A stretch of 64,000 bases of DNA from Azonexus sp. (GTDB lineage Bacteria > Pseudomonadota > Gammaproteobacteria > Burkholderiales > Rhodocyclaceae): contig NZ_JAVBXX010000017.1 in NCBI RefSeq assembly GCF_030824335.1, positions 59,699 through 123,698 of the forward strand. The letters run 5' to 3'. Shown in pieces: positions 8,641-17,573 of the stretch. Position 1 is the stretch's first letter. The number at the start of each line of letters is the position of its first letter. Both the position numbers and the translations under genes were made by a program. The notes below the pieces were generated by a model that saw only the letters and a program-made list of their open reading frames with translations, was not told where the DNA came from and searched no databases.

Positions 8641-9567
8641 TCAGTTCTTTGCCAGTGGGCGGTAATCGATGCCGCTGATCTTGAAAAAGTCATCCAGGCT
8701 ACGTACCGAACCGAGGCCATACACGCCCGGCGTCTTGCCCCTGATCAGGGCGAGCAGACGCTCGTCGGCGCGTTTCTTCAGGGCGACCCATTTGGTCTGG
8801 CGTTGCGCTTCGTAATCGGGGTGCCAGTGATGCGAGACGTAGGAATTGTCGCGTTGCTTGTACAGGTGATAAAGCGGAATGGCGTTTTGCTTCGGATGAA
8901 AAATCGTCCAGCCACGGGTGTAAGCGCGCAGCGCCAGATTCTGCTCTTCACCGTGAAAATACATGAACGGATCGTAGGGGATTTCTTCGACAAAGCGCCC
9001 CAAGGTAAAGAGAAATCCCGCGCCGATATGGAAACCTTCGGCGTAGTCGGCACCGAACAGATGTTCGACCCGGAAACGCAAGGTCGCGCAGGTCTCGCTG
9101 ATTTCGGTTTCCGGATTTTTTTTCAGCAGATAGATCGTTTCTGACGGCGGTAGCGTGGGGTAAGGCTGGTTTTCCGCATTGAATTCAAAGGGCGGGGGAT
9201 AAGTGGTCAGGATCGGTTTTTCCACCTGTTTATTCAGAAAGCTCAGGCTGTCCAGCAAGCGCGTGTCCCAACCCGGCGTAAAAAACGTGTGCGAGTCGAT
9301 CTGCAGCAGATGGGTTTCATCCTGATAAAGGGAAAAAGCAATGTTTCTGGCCCAACTGACACCGCGCGAGTCGATCGGGTTGATCTGCAGGTAACGCACA
9401 TTCGGCCAATAGGATTTTTTGACCAGCCACTGTCGATTGTCGTCAAGCGACTGATCGACGATGCCGACCGTGATTTCGCCGGCGTGATCAGCCTGGCCAA
9501 ACAAGCTATCCAAGGTGAATTCGAGGAGCGGTTCGCAAAAAGCGGCGACGCTGACAAAGATACTCAT
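8641..9567 (-). CDS. GlcNAc-type glycosyltransferase (Skp1 GlcNAc-transferase-like fold)
   Basis: 308 residues, no signal peptide or membrane helix. The N-terminus FVSVAAFCEPLLEFTLDSLFG, the GIVDQS strand, ARNIA, the metal-site-like QIDSHTFF (in place of DxD) and ILTTYPPPFEF match the GlcNAc family (PF11397) that includes the eukaryotic Skp1 hydroxyproline GlcNAc-transferase. A cytoplasmic UDP-sugar transferase acting on a protein or glycan acceptor is therefore likely; the acceptor is unknown. It stands alone, convergent with grxD and separated from OsmC by an inverted repeat. Codon use looks slightly more AT-rich than its neighbours, which would fit acquisition by transfer, but this is an impression and not a calculation. 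Confidence 0.72.
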   Translation of the reverse strand: MSIFVSVAAFCEPLLEFTLDSLFGQADHAGEITVGIVDQSLDDNRQWLVKKSYWPNVRYLQINPIDSRGVSWARNIAFSLYQDETHLLQIDSHTFFTPGWDTRLLDSLSFLNKQVEKPILTTYPPPFEFNAENQPYPTLPPSETIYLLKKNPETEISETCATLRFRVEHLFGADYAEGFHIGAGFLFTLGRFVEEIPYDPFMYFHGEEQNLALRAYTRGWTIFHPKQNAIPLYHLYKQRDNSYVSHHWHPDYEAQRQTKWVALKKRADERLLALIRGKTPGVYGLGSVRSLDDFFKISGIDYRPLAKN

Positions 9568-9615
9568 TGGGCTTCTCTGGGATGGCGGAATTTGAGAAGC
9601 GCTAGTTTAAACAAA

Positions 9616-9688
9616 ACCGTTCTGGTTGGGCCTGTCGAAGCCCTCGGGTGCTCAAGGATGGTGCTTCGACAAGTATTGGCCGAACGGT
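9616..9688. repeat. intergenic inverted repeat of the TTCGACA type
   Basis: The arms ACCGTTC...TGTCGAAGC and GCTTCGACA...GAACGGT face each other across 73 bases. The outer 7 bp and inner 9 bp pair perfectly, and the intervening ~10 bp do not. The core GCTTCGACA and the outer GAACGGT resemble an abundant extragenic palindrome of many proteobacterial genomes (TTCGACARGCTCAG...GAACGG); I infer a degenerate copy of that family. It lies between the glycosyltransferase start and the osmC stop. Confidence 0.6.
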
Positions 9689-9717
9689 ATGAACAAGGCG
9701 TTTTTGCCCGGCCTGGT

Positions 9718-10095
9718 TCAGATTTCGCTGACCGAGAATTCGATGTTCGGGCCGTCGGCAACCACTTCCTTGACGGCGCAGTGCGCAATGCTGTCGATGA
9801 CGGCAGCCTTTTGTTCCGCCGTGAATTCGGCCGGGAAACGGATCTCCGTTTTGAATTTGGCCAGGGTCAGCGGACCGCCGGGGCCGGCGAAGGGCTTGCA
9901 GTTGATTTCAATGCCGGCGGCCGAAATGCCCAAGGGTTTGCAGGCTTTTTTCGCGTAGACCGCAGCACAGGCGGCGAGTGAGGCATAAAAGGCTTCCAGC
10001 GGATTCATCAGCGAGCCATCGAGCGCGTAGTTGGCTTCGTATTTGCTGCTGCTGACTTTGATAAGCGGAGTGCTGTCGACGACGGTTGAGTACAT
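9718..10095 (-). CDS. OsmC/Ohr-family peroxiredoxin-like protein
   Basis: 125 residues. The fold signature is NPLEAFYASLAACAAVYAKKACKPLG followed by a C-terminal IAHCAVKEVV segment; the two conserved cysteines of the OsmC family (one in SLAAC, one in AHC) are both present. Family members reduce organic hydroperoxides using dihydrolipoyl partners. It is slightly shorter than E. coli OsmC (143 residues) and lacks the usual N-terminal beta hairpin, so it belongs to the shorter YhfA-like branch rather than classical OsmC. It is a single gene, transcribed toward the inverted repeat. Confidence 0.82.
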   Translation of the reverse strand: MYSTVVDSTPLIKVSSSKYEANYALDGSLMNPLEAFYASLAACAAVYAKKACKPLGISAAGIEINCKPFAGPGGPLTLAKFKTEIRFPAEFTAEQKAAVIDSIAHCAVKEVVADGPNIEFSVSEI

Positions 10096-10194
10096 GCTGA
10101 TTTTCCTTGGTATCGATGTTCTGGTGACAAAGCGGCAAGTCCGCCTTGGGTTTTGCTATGTCTAAATATAATAAACTGCTAATGTTTGTGCTGC

Positions 10195-10227
10195 AAAAAA
10201 ACCGCCGAAATTTCCGGCGGTTTTTTT
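10195..10227. terminator. bidirectional intrinsic terminator after argH
   Basis: The stem CCGCCG/CGGCGG (10202-10207 and 10215-10220) is flanked by seven A residues on the left and seven T residues on the right, so it can act in both directions. It starts 12 bases after the argH stop on the minus strand. Confidence 0.85.
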
Positions 10228-10239
10228 GCGATGGCTTTT

Positions 10240-11628
10240 TCAGGCCAGCCGTTGGCGGGCGCGAACGATGGCCGCCTTGACCTGTTCCGGTGCGGTGCCA
10301 CCGATGTGATTGCGTGAAGCGAGCGAGCCTTCTACGGTCAACACGGCAAAAACGTCGTTTTCGATCAGTGGCGAAAATGCTTTCAGTTCTTCCAGTGTCA
10401 GTTGCGGCAGGTCGACACCCTTGAGTTCGGCGGCCTTGACGGCAAGCCCGACGGCTTCGTGCGCATCGCGGAAGGGCAGGCCCTTCTTGGTCAGGTAGTC
10501 GGCGAGGTCGGTGGCGGTGGCGAAGCCCTGGGTCAGCGCGGCCTGCATGTTCTCGGCGCGCACGGTGATGCCACCGGCCATGTCGGCGAAGATGCGCAGC
10601 GTGTCGGTGACGGTGTCGACGGCATCGAACAGCGGTTCCTTGTCTTCCTGGTTGTCCTTGTTGTAGGCCAGCGGCTGCGACTTCATCAGGGTCAGCAGCG
10701 ACATCAGCTGGCCATAGACGCGGCCGGTCTTGCCGCGAGCCAGTTCCGGCACGTCCGGGTTCTTCTTCTGCGGCATGATCGACGAGCCGGTGCAGAAGCG
10801 GTCGGCAATCTGGATGAAGCCGACGCGCGGGCTCATCCACATCACCAGTTCTTCGGACAAACGGCTGATGTGCATCATCAGCAGCGCGCAGGCCGAGGTG
10901 AATTCGATGGCGAAATCGCGATCCGACACGGCATCGAGCGAGTTCTCGCAGACGCCTTCGAAGCCGAGTTGTTCGGCAACGAACTGGCGATCAATCGGGT
11001 AGGTGGTGCCGGCCAGCGCAGCGGAACCCAGCGGCAGGCGGGCGACACGTTTGCGGCAGTCGGCGAAGCGCTCGCTGTCGCGGCCGAACATTTCGAAATA
11101 GGCCAGCATGTGGTGGCCGAAAGTCACCGGCTGGGCCACCTGCAGGTGGGTGAAGCCGGGCATTGCGGTCGACGCCTCTTTTTCGGCCAAATCGACCAGT
11201 GCGCTGCGGAAAGCTTTGAGCAACATCTGGATGTCGTCGATGGCATCACGCAGGTAGAGGCGGATGTCGGTCGCGACCTGGTCGTTGCGCGAGCGGCCGG
11301 TGTGCAGGCGTTTGCCGGCATCGCCGACCAGCGCGGTGAGGCGCTTCTCGATGTTCAGGTGCACGTCTTCCAGATCGAGCGACCATTCAAACTTGCCGGA
11401 CTCGATTTCCTCGGTGACGATGGCCATGCCGCGTTCGATGTCGGCCAGGTCGGCGGCGGCGATGATGCCCTGCTTGGCCAGCATGCGGGCGTGCGCCAGC
11501 GAGCCGCGAATGTCCTGGCGCCACATGCGCTGGTCGAAGTCGACCGAAGCGGTGTAGCGTTTGACGAGATCGGAAACCGGCTCGGAGAAACGGCCGGCCC
11601 AGGTGTATTGATTGGCGTTGGAAGTCAT
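10240..11628 (-). CDS. argH: argininosuccinate lyase
   Basis: 462 residues, the usual length (457 in E. coli). It splits argininosuccinate into arginine and fumarate, the last step of arginine synthesis. The superfamily signature [12 protein letters not shown] carrying the catalytic Ser loop is present, along with [17 protein letters not shown] and the HLQVAQP region. It is divergent from algZ, with 57 bp between the starts, the same arrangement known from Pseudomonas (argH / algZ-algR). Its own terminator follows. Confidence 0.98.
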   Translation of the reverse strand: MTSNANQYTWAGRFSEPVSDLVKRYTASVDFDQRMWRQDIRGSLAHARMLAKQGIIAAADLADIERGMAIVTEEIESGKFEWSLDLEDVHLNIEKRLTALVGDAGKRLHTGRSRNDQVATDIRLYLRDAIDDIQMLLKAFRSALVDLAEKEASTAMPGFTHLQVAQPVTFGHHMLAYFEMFGRDSERFADCRKRVARLPLGSAALAGTTYPIDRQFVAEQLGFEGVCENSLDAVSDRDFAIEFTSACALLMMHISRLSEELVMWMSPRVGFIQIADRFCTGSSIMPQKKNPDVPELARGKTGRVYGQLMSLLTLMKSQPLAYNKDNQEDKEPLFDAVDTVTDTLRIFADMAGGITVRAENMQAALTQGFATATDLADYLTKKGLPFRDAHEAVGLAVKAAELKGVDLPQLTLEELKAFSPLIENDVFAVLTVEGSLASRNHIGGTAPEQVKAAIVRARQRLA

Positions 11629-11685
11629 GACTTGGGTCTAAAATGAGGCGGTTAAGCGACGAATTTCGAAGAAACCCGCACAAAG

Positions 11686-12711
11686 ATGGCAAGTATACGG
11701 CACTTTCCGGCGACGCACCCGCTACCTGACTGGCGCAATTTTGGCGTCATGCTGCGCGTGCTGCTTGGCGTCAATGCGCTGGCCGCGCTGGCGGCTTTGC
11801 TGCTGGCCAACGATCTGCCTGGCTGGAAGGCGCATTACATCGATCTGGCTTCGCTGGTCGAACCCCTGTTGCTGTTCGGTCTTGGTGTCCTGGCCTTGTT
11901 GCGCAATCTGTTATGGCGCTTGCCTTTGCGGCTTGGTCAAATGTGCGTGCTGGTTATTTTTGGCGCACTGGCGCAGCTGTTGCTGCAGGGCGCCTGGTCG
12001 CTGAATCTCTTTGAAGCGGCCAGTCCGTGGCGCTTCCTCTTGCTGACTTGGGCCACAACCGGTTTGCTGCTTGGCTATTTCGAATTGCGCTCACGGGCTT
12101 TTTCGCCGGCGCAAGCCGAAGCCCGCCTGGCCGCCTTGAATGCCCGTATCCGGCCGCATTTCCTGTTCAATTCGCTGAATGCCGTGTTGTCGTTGATCCG
12201 TGCCCGGCCATCCCAGGCCGAGGCAGCACTGGAGTCCTTGTCCGACTTGTTTCGTGCGGCCATGCGCGATCCGGCCGAACTGGTCAGTCTGGCCGATGAA
12301 ATCGATCTGGGCCGGCAGTATCTTGAGTTGGAATACCTGCGTCTGGGCGAGCGTCTTGCGGTCGACTGGCAAATCGACAATATTCCGCTCGATCTGCCGA
12401 TTCCGCCGCTGATGCTGCAACCGCTGCTGGAAAATGCGGTTTATCACGGTATCGAACCGGCGCCGGTCGGCGGGACGATCGTCATTGCCATCGACCAGCG
12501 CGCTGATGAGTTGCATATCCGGATTGCCAATCCCGTCCTCAGCAACTCTACGGGGGCCGGCATGCACGCCGCTGGCAACCACATGGCACTGGCCAATATC
12601 CGGGAGCGTCTGGCACTCTATTACGATCTGGAGGCCCGCCTTGAAACCGAGGTGGCGGAAAACCGTTACGAAGTTCGCATTGTGCTGCCATGTCGACGCA
12701 AATCCCCTTGA
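11686..12711 (+). CDS. algZ: AlgZ/LytS-type sensor histidine kinase
   Basis: 341 residues. Four hydrophobic segments lie between residues 20 and 132, then a His_kinase domain of the LytS/AlgZ class with the phospho-acceptor His158 in RPHFLFNSLN, an N-box in PLLENAVYHGIEP, and a C-terminal ATPase lid that is short, as is normal for this unorthodox class. AlgZ (FimS) controls alginate and type IV pili in Pseudomonas by acting on AlgR. The AlgR-like gene overlaps its 3' end by 22 bp, which implies coupled translation. The input signal is unknown. Confidence 0.88.
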   Translation: MASIRHFPATHPLPDWRNFGVMLRVLLGVNALAALAALLLANDLPGWKAHYIDLASLVEPLLLFGLGVLALLRNLLWRLPLRLGQMCVLVIFGALAQLLLQGAWSLNLFEAASPWRFLLLTWATTGLLLGYFELRSRAFSPAQAEARLAALNARIRPHFLFNSLNAVLSLIRARPSQAEAALESLSDLFRAAMRDPAELVSLADEIDLGRQYLELEYLRLGERLAVDWQIDNIPLDLPIPPLMLQPLLENAVYHGIEPAPVGGTIVIAIDQRADELHIRIANPVLSNSTGAGMHAAGNHMALANIRERLALYYDLEARLETEVAENRYEVRIVLPCRRKSP

Positions 12712-13466
12712 ACATCCTGTTGGTTGATGACGAGCCGTTGGCCCGTGAGCGATTGCGTTCGCTGCTCGGCGATATTGCCGGGCAGTGCCCCAGTAGCGTG
12801 GTCGGAGAAGCCGCTAACGGCGTGCAGGCACTCGACATCCTGCGTGAGCAAACAGTTGATGTAGTGTTGTGCGATATCCGGATGCCGGTGATGGATGGCA
12901 TTGAACTGGCCGCGCATATCGGGCGCCTGAGCCCTCCACCGGCTGTCATTTTTACCACGGCCTATGACAACTATGCAGTCCAGGCCTTTGATCTCAATGC
13001 GCTGGATTACCTGCTGAAACCGGTACGCGCCCAGCGCCTGCTTGTGGCCTTGCAGAAAATGCCGGGGCACCATCCTGATCCTGCGTTGCTCAATGACATT
13101 GGCCAGGCAGTACGTGGCAGCGGAAGGCGTCATGTGTCCTGCCATGAGCGCGGTCGCTTGCTGCTGGTGCCGGTGGATGACGTGCTCTATTTCAAGGCCG
13201 ATCTCAAATATGTCACCGCCCGTACGGTCGACCGTGAGTATTTGCTTGATGAATCCTTGTTGCATCTGGAAAGCGAGTTTTCTGCTGCTTTCCTGCGCCT
13301 GCATCGTGCCGTGCTGGTGGCGCGTTCGGCGCTGATCGGTCTGGAGCGGGTCGTTGGCGACGATGCCGAGGCCTATGGTTGGGCTTTGCTGCGTGGCGTG
13401 CCGGAAAGGTTGCCGGTTAGCCGGCGGCAATGGGGCGTCGTCAAAGCCCTGCTCCAGGGCAGTTGA
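12690..13466 (+). CDS. algR: AlgR-like LytTR response regulator
   Basis: 258 residues. The receiver domain (1-120) has the DD pair in LVDDEPLA, phospho-Asp62 in CDIRMP and Lys in YLLKPVRA. Residues 140-256 form a LytTR DNA-binding domain (LLLVPVDDVLYFKADLKYVTA, FLRLHRAVLVA, LPVSRRQW). The partner kinase lies just upstream and overlaps by 22 bp. Its stop codon directly abuts the stop of the convergent cNMP-EAL gene, with no spacer. In Pseudomonas algR is followed by hemC; here hemC is 18 kb away. Confidence 0.9.
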   Translation: MSTQIPLNILLVDDEPLARERLRSLLGDIAGQCPSSVVGEAANGVQALDILREQTVDVVLCDIRMPVMDGIELAAHIGRLSPPPAVIFTTAYDNYAVQAFDLNALDYLLKPVRAQRLLVALQKMPGHHPDPALLNDIGQAVRGSGRRHVSCHERGRLLLVPVDDVLYFKADLKYVTARTVDREYLLDESLLHLESEFSAAFLRLHRAVLVARSALIGLERVVGDDAEAYGWALLRGVPERLPVSRRQWGVVKALLQGS

Positions 13467-14783
13467 TCAGGCCAGGCGGCCGAGCGCCCGGGTTTCCGTC
13501 AGCCAGTCTGGAATGGCCTCCAGCGGCATGGGGCGGCCAAAGAAATAGCCTTGGGCAATATTGCAGCCCAGTTCGCTGAGCAATTCAGCGGTAGCCTCGT
13601 CCTCGATACCTTCGCCGATGGTCGTCATGCCCAGCGAGCGGGCAAGATTGATCGCCATTTGCACGATCTCGCGGCGCCGACTGTCGTGCGTTGCATCGCG
13701 GATAAAGGCCTGGTCAATCTTCAGGCAGGAAATGGGCAGCGTGCTGAGGTATTCGAAGCTGGCATAACCCGTGCCGAAATCGTCCAGTGCAATCCCGATA
13801 CCCCGCGTCGTCAGTTTTTCCAGGCAGGCGCTGGCAGTTGGGACATCATCGATCAGCGTCGTTTCGATCAGTTCGAGCTGCAGCTGCCCGGGCGGGATAT
13901 CGGCGGTTTTCAGTAATTGATCTATCGTTTCGGCCAGTTCGCCATTGGCCAGTTCCGGGGCCGACAGGTTGATGCTGATGAACGGTATTGCCGTTTGGCG
14001 CTGGTCGCAGTGCTGGCGCAGCGTCGGCCAGTCGCCGATGGCGCGGCTTAGTACCCAAAGTCCGAGGGCACGGATCATGCCGGTTTTTTCGGCCAGCGCA
14101 ATCAGCTTGGTCGGCATGATGCTGCCCAATATCGGGTGATACCAGCGAATCAGCGCTTCGAAGCCGAGCAGTCGACGGTCCGGCAGGCTGAGCAACGGTT
14201 GGTAGGCCAGCGTCAGTTGGCCGTTTTTCATTGCCTGGCCGAGGTCTTGGGCCAGCATCAGCGTCAGGTTGGTGGCCGCGCCATCGCCTTCCTGGCAGCA
14301 GATCTGTGTGCTGATTTGCGGCGGCGTATCGTCGTTGCGCGACCAGAAGCGCTCCAGTAGCGGTGTCAGCAGGTGGCCGGCCGGGGGGGCGGTATCGCTG
14401 CGATGCCGGAAGCGCTCGAGCAGTAATGTCAGCAGGTGCCGAATGACCGGGTCGGTCCGCTTCAGTAATTCATGGACGTGACTGCGATCAATGCGCAGAA
14501 GGACGGTCTGTTCTCGCGTGCGAACGGTGGCCGTGCGCGGTAATTGGTCGAGCAGCGCGATTTCGCCAAAAATCTCGCCCGCTTTGATGATGGCGATGGC
14601 GCGTCCGTTTCGGGCGAGCACTTCGATAGAGCCACTTTCAACCAGATAGGCGCAGTCACCTGGTTCGCCGATATGAAAAATCACATGGCCGGCCGGATGA
14701 TTTTCGCGTGACAGATCGCGTGGCAGATTGTCCTGCATCAGTCCGTACTCTAGGGGAAGGGGAACAGGCCGCCACAATAGCAT
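13467..14783 (-). CDS. cyclic-nucleotide-binding domain + EAL c-di-GMP phosphodiesterase
   Basis: 438 residues. Residues 25-125 are a cNMP/Crp-like cupin domain (HPAGHVIFHIGEPGDCAYLVESGSIEV, GEIFGEIALLDQLPRTATV). Residues ~180-430 are an EAL domain with the key residues intact: EAL in FEALIRW, ELIE, DDFGTGYAS, KIDQ and GEGIE, so active c-di-GMP hydrolysis to pGpG is expected. The start at 14783 is preceded by AAGGGAG at good spacing and lies 18 bp after the pepN stop, implying cotranscription with pepN. An alternative ATG at 14738 has no clear ribosome site. A duplicated 21-residue stretch sits between the two domains. Confidence 0.9.
   Translation of the reverse strand: MLLWRPVPLPLEYGLMQDNLPRDLSRENHPAGHVIFHIGEPGDCAYLVESGSIEVLARNGRAIAIIKAGEIFGEIALLDQLPRTATVRTREQTVLLRIDRSHVHELLKRTDPVIRHLLTLLLERFRHRSDTAPPAGHLLTPLLERFWSRNDDTPPQISTQICCQEGDGAATNLTLMLAQDLGQAMKNGQLTLAYQPLLSLPDRRLLGFEALIRWYHPILGSIMPTKLIALAEKTGMIRALGLWVLSRAIGDWPTLRQHCDQRQTAIPFISINLSAPELANGELAETIDQLLKTADIPPGQLQLELIETTLIDDVPTASACLEKLTTRGIGIALDDFGTGYASFEYLSTLPISCLKIDQAFIRDATHDSRRREIVQMAINLARSLGMTTIGEGIEDEATAELLSELGCNIAQGYFFGRPMPLEAIPDWLTETRALGRLA
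14321..14438 (-). repeat. 63-bp direct duplication inside the cNMP-EAL gene
   Basis: Two imperfect copies with a 63-bp period encode HLLTLLLERFRHRSDTAPP and HLLTPLLERFWSRNDDTPP in the hinge between the cNMP and EAL domains. At DNA level the best-conserved part is a 30-bp block starting at 14346 and again at 14409. The unit is a multiple of three, so the frame is kept and the helical linker is lengthened by 21 residues. Confidence 0.85.
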
Positions 14784-14801
14784 GGCCTGCTCCCTTCGTG
14801 C

Positions 14802-17420
14802 TTAGCCGAGTGCGCGGGTCACCACTTCCAGCACATCGCGCGACAGGCCGGCGTGATCGCGGATGCATTCAAGCGCGGCGCGGGCGTGCGCCTGCCGGCC
14901 AGCATCGAATTTCGTCCAGCGGTCGAAGCAGCGCGCCAGCCGCGAAGCGACCTGCGGGTTGCGGTCGTGCAGGACGATCACCTGGTCGGCGATGAAGGCG
15001 TAACCGCTGCCATCGGCCGCGTTGAAGCGCACGAGATTGGCCCCGAAGGCACGGATCAGCGCATAGATCTTGTTCGGATTGCCGATGTCGAAAGCCGGGT
15101 GGGCGGTCAGCGCCTTGACCGTGGCCAGCGTGTCCGGACGGCGGCTGGTCGATTGCGCTTGCAGCCATTTGTCGACCACCAGCGCTTCGTCCTTCCATTG
15201 CGCGTAGAAGTCGGCGAGCGCCGTTTCGCGCTGCGGGCAGTCGGCGGCATTGACGTTGGCCAGCGCGGCGAGGGCGGCGAACTGGTCGGTCATGTTGTCG
15301 GCCGTCCTGAACTGTTGCAGAGCCAATTGGCGCACCGCCAGGGTGTCGAGTTCGAGCAGGTAGGACAGGCACAGGTTGCGCAGCGCGCGGCGGCCGGCTT
15401 GCTCGCTGTTCGGCGCGTAGGTTTCTTTTACGGTCAACCCGGCATACAGGCCGGAAAACTCGCCTTCGAGTTGTTCGGCCAGATGCCGGCGCAGAGCGTT
15501 GCGCGCGGTGTGCAGCGCATCGGGATCGACCACCGGCATTAGTTCGGCCAGCGTCGCTTCGCCGGGCAGGGTCAGCGCTTCGGCGACGAAGGCGGCGCCG
15601 CGCTGGCTTTGCGTTTGCAGCAGCCGGCGTGCGGCATCGACGAAGCTGCTTGGCCAGACCGGTTCCTGAGCGGCGGCGATGGCCGCGGCAGCGCCGAGGA
15701 TCAGTTGCGTTGCCAGCCGTTGGCCGGCTTCCCAGGCGTTGAACGGGTCGGATTCGTGCGCCAGCAGCACGGTGAGCTGTTCCGGCGTGTAATCGAAATC
15801 GAGGTAAACCGGCGCCGAGAAGTCGCGTAGCAGCGACGGGACGGGTTCGGCGCCGACGTTCTCGAAGACGAAAGATTGCGTTGTCGCGCTCAGTTGCAGC
15901 AGGCGTTCGCTGTTTGGCAGCAAGCTGCCATCGTCGGCGAACAGTGCGACGCGGAGCGGGATCAGGTACGGCCCAGTTTCGCCAAATTCGTCGCTGGCAC
16001 GCGGGTTGGACTGCGTGCAGGTCAGCGTGTAGGTTTTCGTTTCTGCGTCAAAAAAGCCGTCGACCGCAACACGCGGCGTGCCCGGCTGCTGGTACCAGCG
16101 CATGAACTGCGTGAAGTCGAAACCCGAGGCGGCAGCCATCGCCGCGACGAAATCCTCGCAGGTCACCGCCTGGCCGTCGTGGCGACGGAAGTATTCGTCC
16201 ATGCCGGCACGGAAACCGTCGCGGCCGATCAGCGTCTGGATCATACGGATGACTTCGGCGCCCTTTTCGTACACGGTCGAGGTGTAGAAATTGTTGATTT
16301 CGACGAAGCTCTCCGGCCGGATCGGGTGCGCCATCGGGCCGGCATCTTCCGGGAACTGGGCGGCGCGCAGGCCGCGCACTTCACGGATGCGGGCGGTCTG
16401 CCGGTTGTGCAGGTCGGCGCCGAACTCCTGGTCGCGGAACACGGTCAGGCCTTCCTTCAGCGATAGCTGGAACCAGTCGCGGCAGGTCACGCGGTTGCCG
16501 GTCCAGTTGTGGAAATATTCGTGCGCGACGACGCGGTCGATGTTCTCGAAATCGACGTCAGTGGCGACATCGCTGCGCGCCAGCACGTATTTCGTATTGA
16601 AGATGTTGAGGCCCTTGTTCTCCATCGCACCCATGTTGAAATCGCCAACGGCGACGATCATGTAATGGTCGAGGTCGCATTCCAGGCCGAAGCGTTCTTC
16701 GTCCCATTTCATGGATTTTTGCAGCGCCGCCATCGCGTGCGGGCATTGGTCGAGCTTGCCCGGTTCGACGTAAATGGCGAGCTGGACGGTGCGCCCGGAA
16801 GCGGTCTGGAAAGTGTCGAACAGGCCGTCGAGCTTGCCGGCGACCAGCGCGAACAGGTAGGCCGGTTTGCGGAACGGATCGGCCCATTTCGCCCAGTGGC
16901 GACCGTTGGCTTCATCCCCGTTTGCCACGGGATTTCCATTTGCCAGCAGGATCGGGTAAGTCGCCTTGTCGGCGTGCAGCGTCACCGTGTAGGTGGACAT
17001 CACGTCCGGGCGGTCGAGGAACCAGGTGATGCGCCGGAAGCCCTGCGCCTCGCATTGCGTGAAATAGCCATCCTTCGAGCGATACATGCCGGACAGACGC
17101 GTGTTGCCGTCCGGCTTGATGCGCACCTTTGTTTGCAGCGTGAAGGCGGTTGGCAGGTTTTCTACGGTCAACGTGCTTGCTGTGGCCAAAAACGGCACTT
17201 TTTCGCCGTCGACCGCAACATTGAGGGTTTCCAGTTCTTCACCGTCGAGAACCAGCGCGCTTGTGGCATCGGTAGCGGCCGGGTTGCGGCGCATGGCCAG
17301 CGTTGCCGTGACGACAGTGCCGTTGGTTTCGATGCTGAAATCGAGGTCGACCGTGTCGATCAGGAAGGCCGGGACGGTGTAGTCCTTGAGGTAAATGGTC
17401 TGCGGGGTTTCGGTTTTCAT
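14802..17420 (-). CDS. pepN: aminopeptidase N (M1 family)
   Basis: 872 residues, close to E. coli PepN (870). It is a cytoplasmic zinc aminopeptidase that removes N-terminal residues from peptides. The exopeptidase motif GAMEN (264-268) and the zinc site HEYFH (300-304) with the distal Glu323 in LKEGLTVF are intact. The start at 17420 (MKTETPQTIYLKDY) is chosen because it matches the family N-terminus; the frame remains open 46 codons further upstream. It is followed after 18 bp by the cNMP-EAL gene. Two copies of the word GTCGACCGCAACA occur within it (16059, 17208). Confidence 0.97.
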   Translation of the reverse strand: MKTETPQTIYLKDYTVPAFLIDTVDLDFSIETNGTVVTATLAMRRNPAATDATSALVLDGEELETLNVAVDGEKVPFLATASTLTVENLPTAFTLQTKVRIKPDGNTRLSGMYRSKDGYFTQCEAQGFRRITWFLDRPDVMSTYTVTLHADKATYPILLANGNPVANGDEANGRHWAKWADPFRKPAYLFALVAGKLDGLFDTFQTASGRTVQLAIYVEPGKLDQCPHAMAALQKSMKWDEERFGLECDLDHYMIVAVGDFNMGAMENKGLNIFNTKYVLARSDVATDVDFENIDRVVAHEYFHNWTGNRVTCRDWFQLSLKEGLTVFRDQEFGADLHNRQTARIREVRGLRAAQFPEDAGPMAHPIRPESFVEINNFYTSTVYEKGAEVIRMIQTLIGRDGFRAGMDEYFRRHDGQAVTCEDFVAAMAAASGFDFTQFMRWYQQPGTPRVAVDGFFDAETKTYTLTCTQSNPRASDEFGETGPYLIPLRVALFADDGSLLPNSERLLQLSATTQSFVFENVGAEPVPSLLRDFSAPVYLDFDYTPEQLTVLLAHESDPFNAWEAGQRLATQLILGAAAAIAAAQEPVWPSSFVDAARRLLQTQSQRGAAFVAEALTLPGEATLAELMPVVDPDALHTARNALRRHLAEQLEGEFSGLYAGLTVKETYAPNSEQAGRRALRNLCLSYLLELDTLAVRQLALQQFRTADNMTDQFAALAALANVNAADCPQRETALADFYAQWKDEALVVDKWLQAQSTSRRPDTLATVKALTAHPAFDIGNPNKIYALIRAFGANLVRFNAADGSGYAFIADQVIVLHDRNPQVASRLARCFDRWTKFDAGRQAHARAALECIRDHAGLSRDVLEVVTRALG

Positions 17421-17519
17421 TGTGCTTGCGGGGCCAGGGGAGACAAGCACGGAATCATACGGGAAAAGTGGCTTTGCCTTGTCCGGGGCGGTGCTGGCCT
17501 GATGGTTCGGCGATTTATG

Positions 17520-17549
17520 GCTGATGCAGCCCGCGCTGGGCGCATCAGC
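17520..17549. terminator. strong hairpin between pepN and the PRC-barrel gene
   Basis: GCTGATGC/GCATCAGC (17520-17527 and 17542-17549) encloses a second stem GCCC/GGGC, with a single A bulge. It lies 25 bases beyond the PRC-barrel gene stop on the minus strand but lacks a T run, so it may be a weak terminator or an mRNA-stabilising structure. Confidence 0.5.
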
Positions 17550-17573
17550 TTGAAGCAAGCCAGTTACATGGCT

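Noticed and set aside
10402..11646. 414-codon open frame opposite argH
   Set aside because: argH carries [12 protein letters not shown] and covers the same DNA. The opposite frame has biased composition and no ribosome site.
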